Part shown: positions 26,525 through 35,347 of the stretch, in pieces
Layout of the letters: each line of letters begins with the position of its first letter
Numbering within the stretch: the stretch's first letter is position 1
Position numbers and translations under genes: made by a program
Source of the DNA: Aminobacter ciceronei
GTDB taxonomy: Bacteria > Pseudomonadota > Alphaproteobacteria > Rhizobiales > Rhizobiaceae
Assembly: GCF_014138625.1 (NCBI RefSeq)
Contig: NZ_JACJHY010000007.1
Location: 1 to 64,000 of the forward strand
DNA: 64,000 nt
Direction of reading: 5' to 3'
Notes under the pieces: generated by a model
The model's input: the letters and a program-made list of their open reading frames with translations, nothing else
Database searches by the model: none
What the model was told of the DNA's origin: nothing

Positions 26525-27577
26525 TCAGTCGGCCGAGGGCATGAAGCGTGCGATGTCCTGAGGAGCGACCTGCAACTTCAACCTCGCGGTCAATGCGTCG
26601 AGACCGAGCAGCCTGAGGTCTTCGTTGAAATCGCCAAGCCGTGGCGTGAGCATGATCGCCTCGATCCCTACCGCACGGGTGCGCGCGAGCAGTGTTGCGA
26701 TCGCCTTATCGCCTGCCGGATCGTTGTCGCGTGCGATGTAGAGCCGGCGCAGCGTGTGCGGAAAGATGATCGCAGATAGGTGTCCGGCTGAAAGCGCCGC
26801 CATCGAAGCTGCATGAGGCAACGCGGATTTGACCGACAATGTCGTTTCGATGCCTTCGCCGGCCACCATGACATCGCTGCCTGTGCCGAAACGGACTGCG
26901 TGCCCGAGCAGGTTGCCCATGGCGCGCCGGGGCGTGCAGAGAGGCGCACGGCCGAGATTGGCTTCGCTGAAGCCTCTAGGATCGAGCCACGTGCGCTGCG
27001 CACCCGTCAGCTTGCCGGAAAGGTCGGTGACGGCAGCGATCATCGCCGGCCAGGTTTCGGTGGGAGCGTATTCGTCTGGGCGGTAATAGCAGCGTGGATG
27101 GTAACGGAGAGCACCAGTGTCGTGCAGGGCCGTAATGCCACGATTGCGCAAATATTCCTCGACGAGGGTTCGCCCGACAGGCTGCGCCATGGCAAGGAGG
27201 CGGCGTGCTGACTCTGTCGATCCCAGTGGTGCTGATCCATGGCCGGCGATCCATTTGCCCTGGTCAGGAGGTGGCATGGAGAGGAATGATCTTGCCTCCT
27301 GGACAACGTCCCTGAAGTCGACGAGGTGAAGACTTTCGCGGATGACGTCGAGCAGGTCACCGTGCTCGCCGGTCGCGGCATCCGTCCACTTTCCCGCAGC
27401 TCCTTTTCCTGATCCCGGTCCCTTCAGACGGACGAACATGGAGCGGCCAGGCGCATTTCGGACATCGCCAACAAGCCAGTAGCGACCTTGGCGATGTCCA
27501 TTTGACAGATAGTGCCGGCACACTGCCTCAACCCGAATTGCAAGGCGAGTAGCGAGATCGCGTGGTGTCTCAACCAT
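26525..27577 (-). CDS. Toprim domain protein (element-borne primase-like)
   Basis: A 350-residue protein. The N-terminal half has the DUF7146-like primase region (RDLATRLAIRVEAVCRHYL, GRYWLVGDVRNAPGRSMFVR, GKWTDAATGEHGDLLDVI). The C-terminal half is a toprim fold with acidic motifs VAGEGIETTLS and LYIARDNDPAGDKA, giving the E and D-x-D metal site. It starts best at ATG 27577 (MVETPRDLATRL). It sits between DUF2493 and parB, all on the minus strand, as in many rhizobial integrative elements, where it presumably helps replicate or process the circular form. The protein appears complete. Confidence 0.87.
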   Translation of the reverse strand: MVETPRDLATRLAIRVEAVCRHYLSNGHRQGRYWLVGDVRNAPGRSMFVRLKGPGSGKGAAGKWTDAATGEHGDLLDVIRESLHLVDFRDVVQEARSFLSMPPPDQGKWIAGHGSAPLGSTESARRLLAMAQPVGRTLVEEYLRNRGITALHDTGALRYHPRCYYRPDEYAPTETWPAMIAAVTDLSGKLTGAQRTWLDPRGFSEANLGRAPLCTPRRAMGNLLGHAVRFGTGSDVMVAGEGIETTLSVKSALPHAASMAALSAGHLSAIIFPHTLRRLYIARDNDPAGDKAIATLLARTRAVGIEAIMLTPRLGDFNEDLRLLGLDALTARLKLQVAPQDIARFMPSAD

Positions 27578-27639
27578 GATAGGCCTCAAAAGATTTGGCC
27601 CGCCGTCGCCGGCGGGCCAGGTATTTGGGCAGGGTGGCT

Positions 27640-29394
27640 TCATTCGGCCGCGATGGGAGGAACCTCGTCGGCATCAGTGTCATGCATGGCGTCAGTTTCG
27701 CCAATGGCCGTTGCGCCCCCGTCTGCCGTCACGTCTTCGACGTCTGTCGCTGCGAGGGGTTGCAGCGGTTCGGGCAGCCACCCAGCATCGCGCAGGAGAC
27801 GTTCAGCTTCTTGCGCCATCTCGCCCTTCTTCAAATGCTGGATGAGCGAGGCGGCGCGCTCACCTGCACCTTCGAGGACGGCTGCAAGGATCCGCGCCTT
27901 GGTGACCCGGCCGAGATAGTTCTCGACGGTCGGCTTCCAGTTGGCGTCGTTCACCATGTCGAATCCGGTAGCGCGCGCCAGGCGGTCCGCGCCAGTGAGA
28001 CGGCAATTGAGGCTGTGCGGGGTCGGGCCGGAACTGCCATACGGGTTTGGGCGCTCATGGACCGCATTGACACCGTAGCTGACGCAATGGGCGAGAAGGG
28101 CCATCCGGCTTGTATCATCGAGCGCGGCGACCCAGTCCCAGAGCGCACTTTCGTCAGAAGGCAGGTCTGACTTCCATGCGTCGTAGCGCTCGATGATCGC
28201 CTTGGCCGATGGCGTTTCCTTGAGATCTGTGCCCTGCGCCGAGAAGGAGGCCTGGCGCACCGAGATTTCCAGGCATCCGGTGGGAGCCGCAAAATGATAG
28301 CGCTCCATCACCATGCGATGCAGCAGCGCCGTCATTGCGACATGGGGATTGCCGGCGAGTGCGTTCTGCAGCGCGAGCGTGCGGTGGGCGGTAAGTTCGC
28401 CGACCAGGCCATCGGGAAGGGGTTTGATAACCTCGTCGTCCACTTCCTCCTTATCGACCAGTTGGCCGCCGATGGAGATGACGGTGCGCTGAACGCCGTC
28501 ACGGTCAACGTCTCGCAACTGAGGGTCCTCGTTGGAGTCTTCACAGCTTTCGCTGTTGGCAACCCTCGGGGCCTCGTCCTCTAGTCGGACATAACCTGGG
28601 TCGACAACAAGCTCCCCCTGCCGACTGATGCTGAGGAAGACGCCAGCGCGAGCGATGTCGGCTGGGTCGAATGTCGTGGGCCTGACTTCGAAGGCCGAGA
28701 GTGCCGTTTCGATTTCAGCAAGCCGCTGGTCGATGGCGTCGGGCAATTCGTCGGCTCCGCTGTATTCGACTTCCAGCTCTTCCTGTTCGTTGCGCAGCGC
28801 TTCGCGGGTTGCGCTCTCTTCTTCGCTGAGTGCCTCGGTCGCGCCGATCAACTTCCGCAGACCGTTGCTGTGGCCATAGGGAAGTTCGACATGTGCCGTG
28901 ATCCACTTCCAGCCCTGTTTGGCCAGTTGGTCTGCGATGCCTTGCAGCATCTCGTCGACGAGGCGGTCGAGGAGGGGGACATCCTCCAGCCAACCGCTGT
29001 TGTCGTCACAGAAGAGATCTCGCAGGACGATACCGCCGGCGGCCCTGTAGGCATCGATGCCGACGCAGAGGGCACGCTTGTCAGTCGTTGGGACCGTCGT
29101 GTCTGTCAGTAGGCGGCGGATCTGCCACGGCTCCTTCTGCCAAGAGCCGCAGATGCGCTCCCATACTTGCTGCTGTCGCGCATGATCGGGATTGACGGTA
29201 AATGCCTCCAGCATCGCGAGCGTCATTTCCTGGCGCGCATACGCTTCGAGTAAGGATGGGGCCACCGCGACGAGGCGAAGGCGCTGGGCAATGTAGCGCG
29301 GCGTGGTTCGATACGCGTCGGCGATTTCTTCTTTCGACATTCCATTTTCCAGCATGCGCTTGAACGCCTTGAACTGGTCGAGAGGATGTAACAA
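27640..29394 (-). pseudogene. parB: ParB/RepB/Spo0J-family protein, 5'-truncated
   Basis: About 584 residues of a large element-type ParB remain. The remaining N-terminus, LLHPLDQFKAFKRMLENG, corresponds to the middle of the ParB nuclease/HTH region; the HTH follows as MSKEEIADAYRTTPRYIAQR. The preceding part with the G-E-R-R box (normally another 100 or so residues) is missing. The frame is blocked by TAG about 30 bp upstream, and the first usable codon is a chance TTG. At exactly this place an acetyltransferase-TPR gene begins on the other strand, also lacking its normal 5' end. The rest (DDNSGWLEDVPLLDRLVDEM, FDMVNDANWKPTVENYLGRV) is intact. So partition function is probably lost. Confidence 0.82.
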
Positions 29395-29404
29395 CAGCCT
29401 TCGG

Positions 29405-30931
29405 ATGGCTGGGTCCTATTTCGCGGTTTACACGGGTCTGCTGTGCAGGCCTGAACATGAAGATGATGCGGTTGCGGCCCTTGCTTGGCAGATCCAGCGG
29501 ATGAACTGGCGAAGCCTGCAACTGGAGGATTTTCACGTTTCACCCGAACGGCGCGACCTGTTTCTCAGGCACTTCCACGGGACGCAATTTGTCGAGCAGA
29601 AGATCGTTCGCAGGCCGCATGTTACCGAGAGCGGCGAGGACATCGACCACGACGTGTTCGTCCATGTCGAGTTGCCGTCCGACTGGGAGCATTATCTTAC
29701 CGTTCGTCTCGGCAGGCTGGCTCGGCGCAATGCCAGGCATTATCTGCGCTTGATCGATGAAAACAGCGAGTACGGGGTGACGATTTCCGACCCGCATACA
29801 ATCGGGCAGGACGTCGACACACTTTTCCGGTTCTGGCTGGGCCGCTGGCAGGATAGAGACCCGTCTTATGCACGCGGTCTCATTGGGAACTGCCGCGCGA
29901 TGTTGCCTGGTCTGTTCCGGGACGGGCGGCTGCTCGTTCTGGTGCTTCGCAAAGACGGCGTGCCGATCGGTGTCCATCTCAATTTCGTCGATAGGGAAAA
30001 GGGCACCATCCACTGTTTCCTTGCTGGCCGCGACCCGGCCGTCACCAAGCTTCCGCCCGGCTTTGCCCTGCACATATTCACGATGCGATGGGCCATCGCC
30101 AACGGCTTTGTCAGCTACGATCTTGGAACAGGAAACTACGGGTACAAGGCGGCATTCGGATCCCAGAAGAGGCTTATCGAAGGCACGAGCATCTCGACGG
30201 TGAGCGCTCGCAATCTCGGCGAACGGCTTGACCGCCGAACGCTCAGGTCAGTCTTTTCCTGGGCGAAGCGGCTGCACCGCGAAGGAGAATCCAAGCTTGC
30301 GTCGATCGGCTGCAGACAGATACAGGAGGTGGATGATGCCTTTGAGGAGGCTCTCGAGCTTCTGCGACTGATCGAGGCCGAGACGGCGCCGATCCTCGCC
30401 AAGGCGATCGAGCTGCACCGGGCCGGTCGTGTGGGGCAGGCGGCGCAGATCTATGCATCGGTGCTTGCGCAGGCGCCACGACATTTCAGGGCGAACTACA
30501 TGATGGGCGTCGCTTGCCTGCAAAAGCAGGAGTTCGCCGCGGCCGAAATCTATCTCGGACGTGCGATCGAGGCCGATCCTGGGCATCCGGCCGCCCACAA
30601 CAATCTCGGCAATGCAATGCGCGCGACAGGCCGGCTTGAAGATGCTGCGCGTTGCTACGACATGGCTATAGGCTTGAGCCCACAATTTGCCGAGGCTTAC
30701 AACAACCTTGGCATGGCGTTGCAGAGCCTGGGCCGTCTTGGGGAAGCTGAGGCGCAGTTCAAGAAGGCGCTGAGTATCAACCCCGAGTTTGATAGCGCCA
30801 GCCGGAATTACGAAGAGGTGTCGAAAGCACGCAAGGATGCCGGCAGGCCGCCTGTCGCGATCGCATTTTTGGGTGCCTTGCTCGATCCATGCCTTGCATG
30901 GATGCCGGAGATGTTTCTGGCGGCAATTTGA
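29405..30931 (+). CDS. GNAT/CelD-type acetyltransferase fused to TPR repeats, 5' end altered
   Basis: A protein of about 508 residues. Residues 1-310 resemble the CelD/BioF2-like GNAT group (MNWRSLQLEDFHVS, RLARRNARHYLRLI, FRFWLGRWQDRDPSY, GVPIGVHLNFVDREKGTIHCF, FVSYDLGTGNYGYKAAFGS), enzymes often linked to polysaccharide modification. Residues about 345-480 hold four TPR units with the usual G-x-x-x-x-A and P-x-x motifs (NNLGNAMRATGRLEDAARCY, NNLGMALQSLGRLGEAEAQF). The first recognisable residues lie directly at the parB junction, so upstream coding sequence or promoter has probably been lost. I use ATG 29405; 34 further in-frame codons upstream are antisense to parB. Whether it is expressed is uncertain. 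Confidence 0.7.
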   Translation: MAGSYFAVYTGLLCRPEHEDDAVAALAWQIQRMNWRSLQLEDFHVSPERRDLFLRHFHGTQFVEQKIVRRPHVTESGEDIDHDVFVHVELPSDWEHYLTVRLGRLARRNARHYLRLIDENSEYGVTISDPHTIGQDVDTLFRFWLGRWQDRDPSYARGLIGNCRAMLPGLFRDGRLLVLVLRKDGVPIGVHLNFVDREKGTIHCFLAGRDPAVTKLPPGFALHIFTMRWAIANGFVSYDLGTGNYGYKAAFGSQKRLIEGTSISTVSARNLGERLDRRTLRSVFSWAKRLHREGESKLASIGCRQIQEVDDAFEEALELLRLIEAETAPILAKAIELHRAGRVGQAAQIYASVLAQAPRHFRANYMMGVACLQKQEFAAAEIYLGRAIEADPGHPAAHNNLGNAMRATGRLEDAARCYDMAIGLSPQFAEAYNNLGMALQSLGRLGEAEAQFKKALSINPEFDSASRNYEEVSKARKDAGRPPVAIAFLGALLDPCLAWMPEMFLAAI

Positions 30932-30951
30932 GATTGGTCCCACGGGTGCTG

Positions 30952-30979
30952 TTGACAAATATCCCATCCAGGGGGATAG
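30952..30979 (+). promoter_or_regulatory. Promoter with DmeR/CsoR-type operator (nickel efflux locus)
   Basis: A TTGACA -35 box (30952-30957) is followed by TATCCCATCCAGGGGGATAG at 30960-30979, an inverted repeat with a G-tract covering the spacer and -10 area. The sequence is nearly the same as the one before the CDF gene at 46313-46339. G-tract inverted repeats are the binding type of CsoR/RcnR repressors, and such a repressor is encoded at 47790-48068. Repression of the 31036 and 31604 genes by it, relieved by Ni or Co, is inferred. Confidence 0.7.
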
Positions 30980-31035
30980 CATTTGGAGAATTCATAAGGC
31001 GATAGCTATCTGGAAAATGGCCTGAGGACTGAAGC

Positions 31036-31572
31036 GTGACTGGACAGATCGTCATTTCAGGAATGACTGCGGCCTGTCTGATGTCGCCACCTTGCTGGGC
31101 TGATGACGCGGACATTGCCTTGGACTTCTTCCACGAAACCTGTCTTGCAGCCGAATCCGACTTCGTGCGCGTGTCCGAGACCGCAAGCCGAGAATCCTGG
31201 GAGGCGACCGCGACCATTGCTGCGCTTGTCCCCGTTCCGAGTTGGGAGGTCTCGAAGTCATGGACGGCTGATGTGACCGGGCTTGGGGCGAAAGTACTGA
31301 TCGGCGCCGCCAGTGCAACTTTGGGTGGCCAGGCAATAGACAGCTGCACAATCGCATTTTTCGACGGGCAATTTGCCTCATTCGAAGAACGCTTCCTTGT
31401 CCGAACCGACGCCGAGAAGTTCGGCGAGGAAAGCGATGGCCTGCAGGTTTCCAGGGTCTACGTGCTGATAGCCGGGGGGCGCCGGCAATTGGTCAAGGTT
31501 ACAGCACCTGTATCGCCATCCGCCCGGCACATGGTCATGGCGAGTTCGATCGCGTCTCGAACCCGCCACTGA
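31036..31572 (+). CDS. Secreted hypothetical protein in the metal efflux operon
   Basis: A 178-residue protein with a likely signal peptide (GMTAACLMSPPCWA then DDADIAL). The mature part has two Cys (ETCLAAESDF, DSCTIAFF) that may pair, and segments EESDGLQVSRVYVLIAGGRRQ with beta character. The start codon is GTG at 31036. It follows the G-tract operator by about 55 bp and precedes the NreB-like carrier by 31 bp, so it probably belongs to that operon and acts in the periplasm. I do not recognise the family; a role in metal handling is inferred from context only. Confidence 0.6.
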   Translation: MTGQIVISGMTAACLMSPPCWADDADIALDFFHETCLAAESDFVRVSETASRESWEATATIAALVPVPSWEVSKSWTADVTGLGAKVLIGAASATLGGQAIDSCTIAFFDGQFASFEERFLVRTDAEKFGEESDGLQVSRVYVLIAGGRRQLVKVTAPVSPSARHMVMASSIASRTRH

Positions 31573-31603
31573 CCAGCCCACTGATAATCTCTCCGAGGAC
31601 CCC

Positions 31604-32923
31604 ATGCTTAGCGTTCTGTCAAACCGTGTCTATCGCCACCTGTTCCTGGCGCAGGTGATAGCCCTTATCGGTACCGGGTTGGCGACAGTCGCTCTCGGAT
31701 TGCTTGCGTTTGAACTGGCAGGAGCAAATGCAGGTGCGGTCCTTGGGACTGCCCTTGCAATCAAGATGATCGCTTATGTCGGCGTTGCGCCGATTGCCGC
31801 GGCCTTCGCCGAAAGATTGCCGCGCAGGTCGATGCTGGTTGCACTGGATCTTGTCCGCGCAGCTGTTGCGGTTGCCCTGCCTTTCGTGACGGAGATCTGG
31901 CAAATCTATGTGCTGATCTTCCTCCTCCAGGCTGCTTCTGCGGGCTTTACCCCGACGTTTCAGGCGACGATCCCGGACGTGTTGCCGGAGGAGAAAGACT
32001 ACACGCGCGCGTTGTCTCTTTCGCGCTTGGCCTATGACCTTGAAAGCGTCGCCAGCCCGATGCTCGCGGCCGCTCTCTTGTCGGTCATCAGCTTCCACAG
32101 CCTGTTTGCCGGAACTGTTGTCGGCTTCCTGGCGTCGGCCGCCCTGGTTCTTTCGGTCGTGCTGCCAAGCCCCCATCCTTCGCAACCGCGCGGGATCTAC
32201 GAACGCACGACACGGGGTATCCGCATCTACCTTGCAACGCCAAGGTTGCGGGGACTTCTGGCGCTTAATATGGCGGTCGCGGGAGCGAGCGCGATGGTGA
32301 TCGTCAATACCGTCGTGCTCGTGCAGGGGCAGTTCGGGCTTGGCGAACGTCAGACGGCGCTGGCCTTAGCAGCTTTTGGTGCAGGTTCGATGCTCGCCGC
32401 ACTGTCGCTGCCCCGCTTGCTCGAGAACATGGCCGATCGCGTTGCCATGCTGACCGGAGCGGGCCTCATGGTGGTCGGCGTGCTCGTCGGGCCATTGGCC
32501 ATGAGCTATCCGAAACTCCTTATCCTGTGGTTCGTGCTCGGCTTGGGCTTCTCCTTGACCCTGACGCCGTCGGGTCGTCTGCTCCGCCGTTCGGCCGCCC
32601 CAGTCGACCGGCCAGCATTGTTTGCCGCGCAGTTCGCGCTTTCGCATGCCTGCTGGCTGATCACCTATCCGATTGCTGGTCGGGTTGGCGCTCTTGTCGG
32701 CTTGCCGGCAACCTTCATCCTGCTAGGTATCGTAAGTGCTGTTGCCTATGTTGCCGCACTATGGCTCTGGCCCCGTCATGATCCAGACGTTGTGGCGCAT
32801 ACACACGACGATCTGCCTCACGACCATGAGCATCTTGCCGATGCCGTATGGACGGAGGGCGGGTACGAGCATTCCCATGGCTATGTCATTGATGATCGCC
32901 ATACGGCTTGGCCGCGGGCCTAG
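31604..32923 (+). CDS. MFS nickel/cobalt exporter, NreB-like, with His-rich tail
   Basis: A 439-residue MFS carrier with about twelve membrane helices (VYRHLFLAQVIALIGTGLAT, VALDLVRAAVAVALPF, QAASAGFTPTFQATIPDVLP). After the last helix the C-terminus is histidine-rich: HTHDDLPHDHEHLAD and YEHSHGYVIDDRH. This combination is characteristic of NreB-type nickel resistance exporters. It follows the secreted protein gene by 31 bp downstream of a predicted nickel/cobalt-responsive operator. Export of Ni2+ (perhaps Co2+) to the periplasm is the likely role. The family is well supported, the exact metal is inferred from the tail and the shared operator. Confidence 0.85.
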   Translation: MLSVLSNRVYRHLFLAQVIALIGTGLATVALGLLAFELAGANAGAVLGTALAIKMIAYVGVAPIAAAFAERLPRRSMLVALDLVRAAVAVALPFVTEIWQIYVLIFLLQAASAGFTPTFQATIPDVLPEEKDYTRALSLSRLAYDLESVASPMLAAALLSVISFHSLFAGTVVGFLASAALVLSVVLPSPHPSQPRGIYERTTRGIRIYLATPRLRGLLALNMAVAGASAMVIVNTVVLVQGQFGLGERQTALALAAFGAGSMLAALSLPRLLENMADRVAMLTGAGLMVVGVLVGPLAMSYPKLLILWFVLGLGFSLTLTPSGRLLRRSAAPVDRPALFAAQFALSHACWLITYPIAGRVGALVGLPATFILLGIVSAVAYVAALWLWPRHDPDVVAHTHDDLPHDHEHLADAVWTEGGYEHSHGYVIDDRHTAWPRA

Positions 32924-33700
32924 CTATCAAAAGGTTTGTGGAGCTTGGAGATAGCCTTTTGCACTTCCCGATCGCGTCCAAGTCACTGTCAGCAGATCGA
33001 AGCTTAGCCTTCCGGCAGCAGAATAGCTGATCGTCGCCATATGATATTTCGACGCTTGCCGCATCGCGAGCCAGGCTTCGCTCCGCTGACATCTGGCTCA
33101 ATGTAGCCGATGGTTCCGACCGATCGACGAGCATCTGATGCCGCGCTCAACATTCACGACCGCCTCGGTCTTTGTGCCCAAGGGAGTGGCGCGGCCTGGC
33201 TCGCCGAAGCCCGGCAAATGTTGGATTTAAACCCCTAAAACGGCTTGCCTATCGGGAACTAGTGGGAAGCCCGAAGGGGTTCGCCCTTGAAGCTGCAACA
33301 TTGATCGTTCGGTGAGCGTGGGCGAGGTTCCGTCCGTTGCAGGACTTTAACACCCAAATCCGCGACATGTTTCCTCTTCGGGCTACGGGAGCTTGGTAGG
33401 CTCGAGCGGTGGCTCTCCATGATCGAGTAGGTACTCAAGTCGCCGGCATGGCTTCGTCGCCACGCGCGGTTAGCCGCAGGTCGAGCCTAAAGGGAACAAG
33501 CTGGTCGATCGTGCTTTCAGCGGCATATCAAAAGCGGATGGACTGTATAAGTATTTCGATTTGCTCCGGGTGTTACAAAGCTGTTTAGCTTGGATCGATC
33601 GGATGTCCGGCCTTACGACATGGATCCAAGTTGCGGAGACCTCCGCGGTTTCTGGCTTGAAACGGCGGCCCGAGTAACAAAAAAATAGTGGAGGTTGAAC
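32924..33700. other. 777-bp region between metal efflux and opine-type operons
   Basis: No gene is supported. A 41-codon frame at 33108-33238 (start MVPTDRRASDA, end MLDLNP) is the only one with coding-like character, and I do not recognise it. The last 100 bp are richer in A and T and probably contain the promoter of the ABC operon; a GGAGG ribosome site lies just before the binding-protein ATG at 33701. Confidence 0.4.
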
Positions 33701-35230
33701 ATGAAAAAAGCTTTCGTACTTTTGATTGCCGCGGCTCTGATGGGGTCCGCCGGCGCCGCCAAAAGTGAAGCCGAGGAGGTAAGGATCGCAGGCGGCAGCC
33801 ACCTCGATGCCTTTGACCCGCAGCTCGAGGTGACAAGTCTCTCGGTGGCGATGCACATCTACGACACGCTCGTGGATTTTGGCGACGAGAATTATGGAAG
33901 CATTGTTCCGAGCCTGGCAGAGCGTTGGGATAACAGCGAGGATGGTCTGACGTGGACTTTCTACCTGAAAAAGGGCGTCAAGTTTTCTGACGGCTCGCCC
34001 TTCAACGCAGATTCGGTCAAATTCACCCTCGAGCGCATCCTCGACCCTAAGACGGCTTCGCCGAATCGGGCCAAGGTCGCTGAAATCTCCAAGGTCGACG
34101 TCGTCGATGACTACATTGTAAAGATCACCACGCGAAAGCCTTATGCTCCGCTGCTCGAAAACTTGGCGACGTACCATCTGGCTATGCTAAGCCGGAGTGC
34201 AACCAGCAAGTACTCTGTGTTGGAATATGGCATGAAGCCGGTTGGCACCGGCCCCTACATGCTCGAATCCTACGACATTTCCGGCGAGACAGTGCTGGTC
34301 CGAAATCCGAATTATTACGGAACGCCCGGAACTCCCGATCGAATATCCTACACACCGGTTCCAGAGGTTTCGGCCCGCGTCATCATGCTTCAGACCGGCG
34401 AAGTCGATATCGCGACGGGCCTGAGCCCGGAAAGTCTACCTCCACTCGAAGCGGATCCGAATATCGAAGTGATCAGCAAACCGTCCACCATGATGGTGTC
34501 GTTTACGCACCAGATGTGGAAGGGCGCGCCATACGACAACAAGCTTGTCCGTCAGGCGATGATGTATGCCGTCGATCGCGAAGCCATCGTCAAGACGATA
34601 TTGGGCGGATATGGCGTCGTTCCGAAGGGCCCGTTCTCGCCCGGCGTGCAGGCCTTCGCTGATTTCGGCGGTTACGAATACAACCCCGAGAAAGCAAAAG
34701 AGCTCCTTGCGGAGGCCGGGTATCCTAACGGCTTTTCGACAATCGCGCTTGCGCCCGAGGGTCGATACATGAAGGCACGGGAAGTAAGTGAAGCTGTGCA
34801 GGGGTATCTCGCGCAGGTGGGCATAAATGTCGAGCTCAAGATGAGCGAATGGGCCACTTACGTGACAGAGTTCCAAAGCACATTAATTGACCGTGGCATG
34901 CATATGTTGGGTTCCTCGATTCCGACGGCTCACTGGAGGATCCAGAGAATCTGGGGCACCCAGAAAATGCCGGACAAAGATCATCTTCCACCTAACACCT
35001 CGCAATACAGCAACCCCGAGGTAGACAGGCTACTATCCGAAGCGAGCCAGAATTTTTCCCTTGAGGAGCGAAACAAGCTGTACGCGCAGGCGGAAAAGAT
35101 CGTGTGGGAAGACGCGCCAGAACTCTGGCTGTTCGGCCAAAGCCAGTTGGTCGGAGTGCGAAAAGGCTTCTCCGGCTACAAGTTCTACGGCAATCAGGAT
35201 TGGCGGTTAGACCGGGTCGTGAAGCAGTAA
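33701..35230 (+). CDS. Peptide/opine ABC transporter substrate-binding protein (SBP family 5)
   Basis: A 509-residue periplasmic binding protein with a signal peptide (KKAFVLLIAAALMGSAGA). SBP_bac_5 features are SIVPSLAERWDNSEDGLTWT, LKKGVKFSDGSPFNADSV, MKPVGTGPYML, NPNYYG, and DNKLVRQAMMYAVDREAIV. It is first of a four-gene operon (SBP, fused ATPase, two permeases), followed by an intercistronic hairpin that may keep this transcript abundant. The linked amine oxidase cluster at 42147-45393 and the LysR regulator suggest an opine or a modified amino acid rather than plain peptides as ligand. The start ATG 33701 has a GGAGG ribosome site. Confidence 0.92.
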   Translation: MKKAFVLLIAAALMGSAGAAKSEAEEVRIAGGSHLDAFDPQLEVTSLSVAMHIYDTLVDFGDENYGSIVPSLAERWDNSEDGLTWTFYLKKGVKFSDGSPFNADSVKFTLERILDPKTASPNRAKVAEISKVDVVDDYIVKITTRKPYAPLLENLATYHLAMLSRSATSKYSVLEYGMKPVGTGPYMLESYDISGETVLVRNPNYYGTPGTPDRISYTPVPEVSARVIMLQTGEVDIATGLSPESLPPLEADPNIEVISKPSTMMVSFTHQMWKGAPYDNKLVRQAMMYAVDREAIVKTILGGYGVVPKGPFSPGVQAFADFGGYEYNPEKAKELLAEAGYPNGFSTIALAPEGRYMKAREVSEAVQGYLAQVGINVELKMSEWATYVTEFQSTLIDRGMHMLGSSIPTAHWRIQRIWGTQKMPDKDHLPPNTSQYSNPEVDRLLSEASQNFSLEERNKLYAQAEKIVWEDAPELWLFGQSQLVGVRKGFSGYKFYGNQDWRLDRVVKQ

Positions 35231-35239
35231 GAAAATAAA

Positions 35240-35276
35240 GCAGGAGTGCTGGCTGTTTGAAGGCCTGCACTCCTGC
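35240..35276 (+). repeat. Intercistronic hairpin after the binding-protein gene
   Basis: GCAGGAGTGC (35240-35249) and GCACTCCTGC (35267-35276) are perfectly complementary, with a 17-nt loop. It lies 10 bp after the SBP stop and before the ATPase gene, the place where hairpins commonly protect the binding-protein mRNA or partly terminate transcription. No T-run follows, so partial attenuation or mRNA stability is more likely than full termination. Confidence 0.75.
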
Positions 35277-35347
35277 TCCCGACGAATAATAGGCTCACAC
35301 ATTGGTGCGGCAAGTTCGCGTCAACGTAATCATGGAGGTCGGTTAAG

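Noticed and set aside
33470-34177. 235-codon minus-strand frame across the SBP gene start
   Set aside because: It overlaps the signal peptide and start of a well-supported binding protein, and has no domain.
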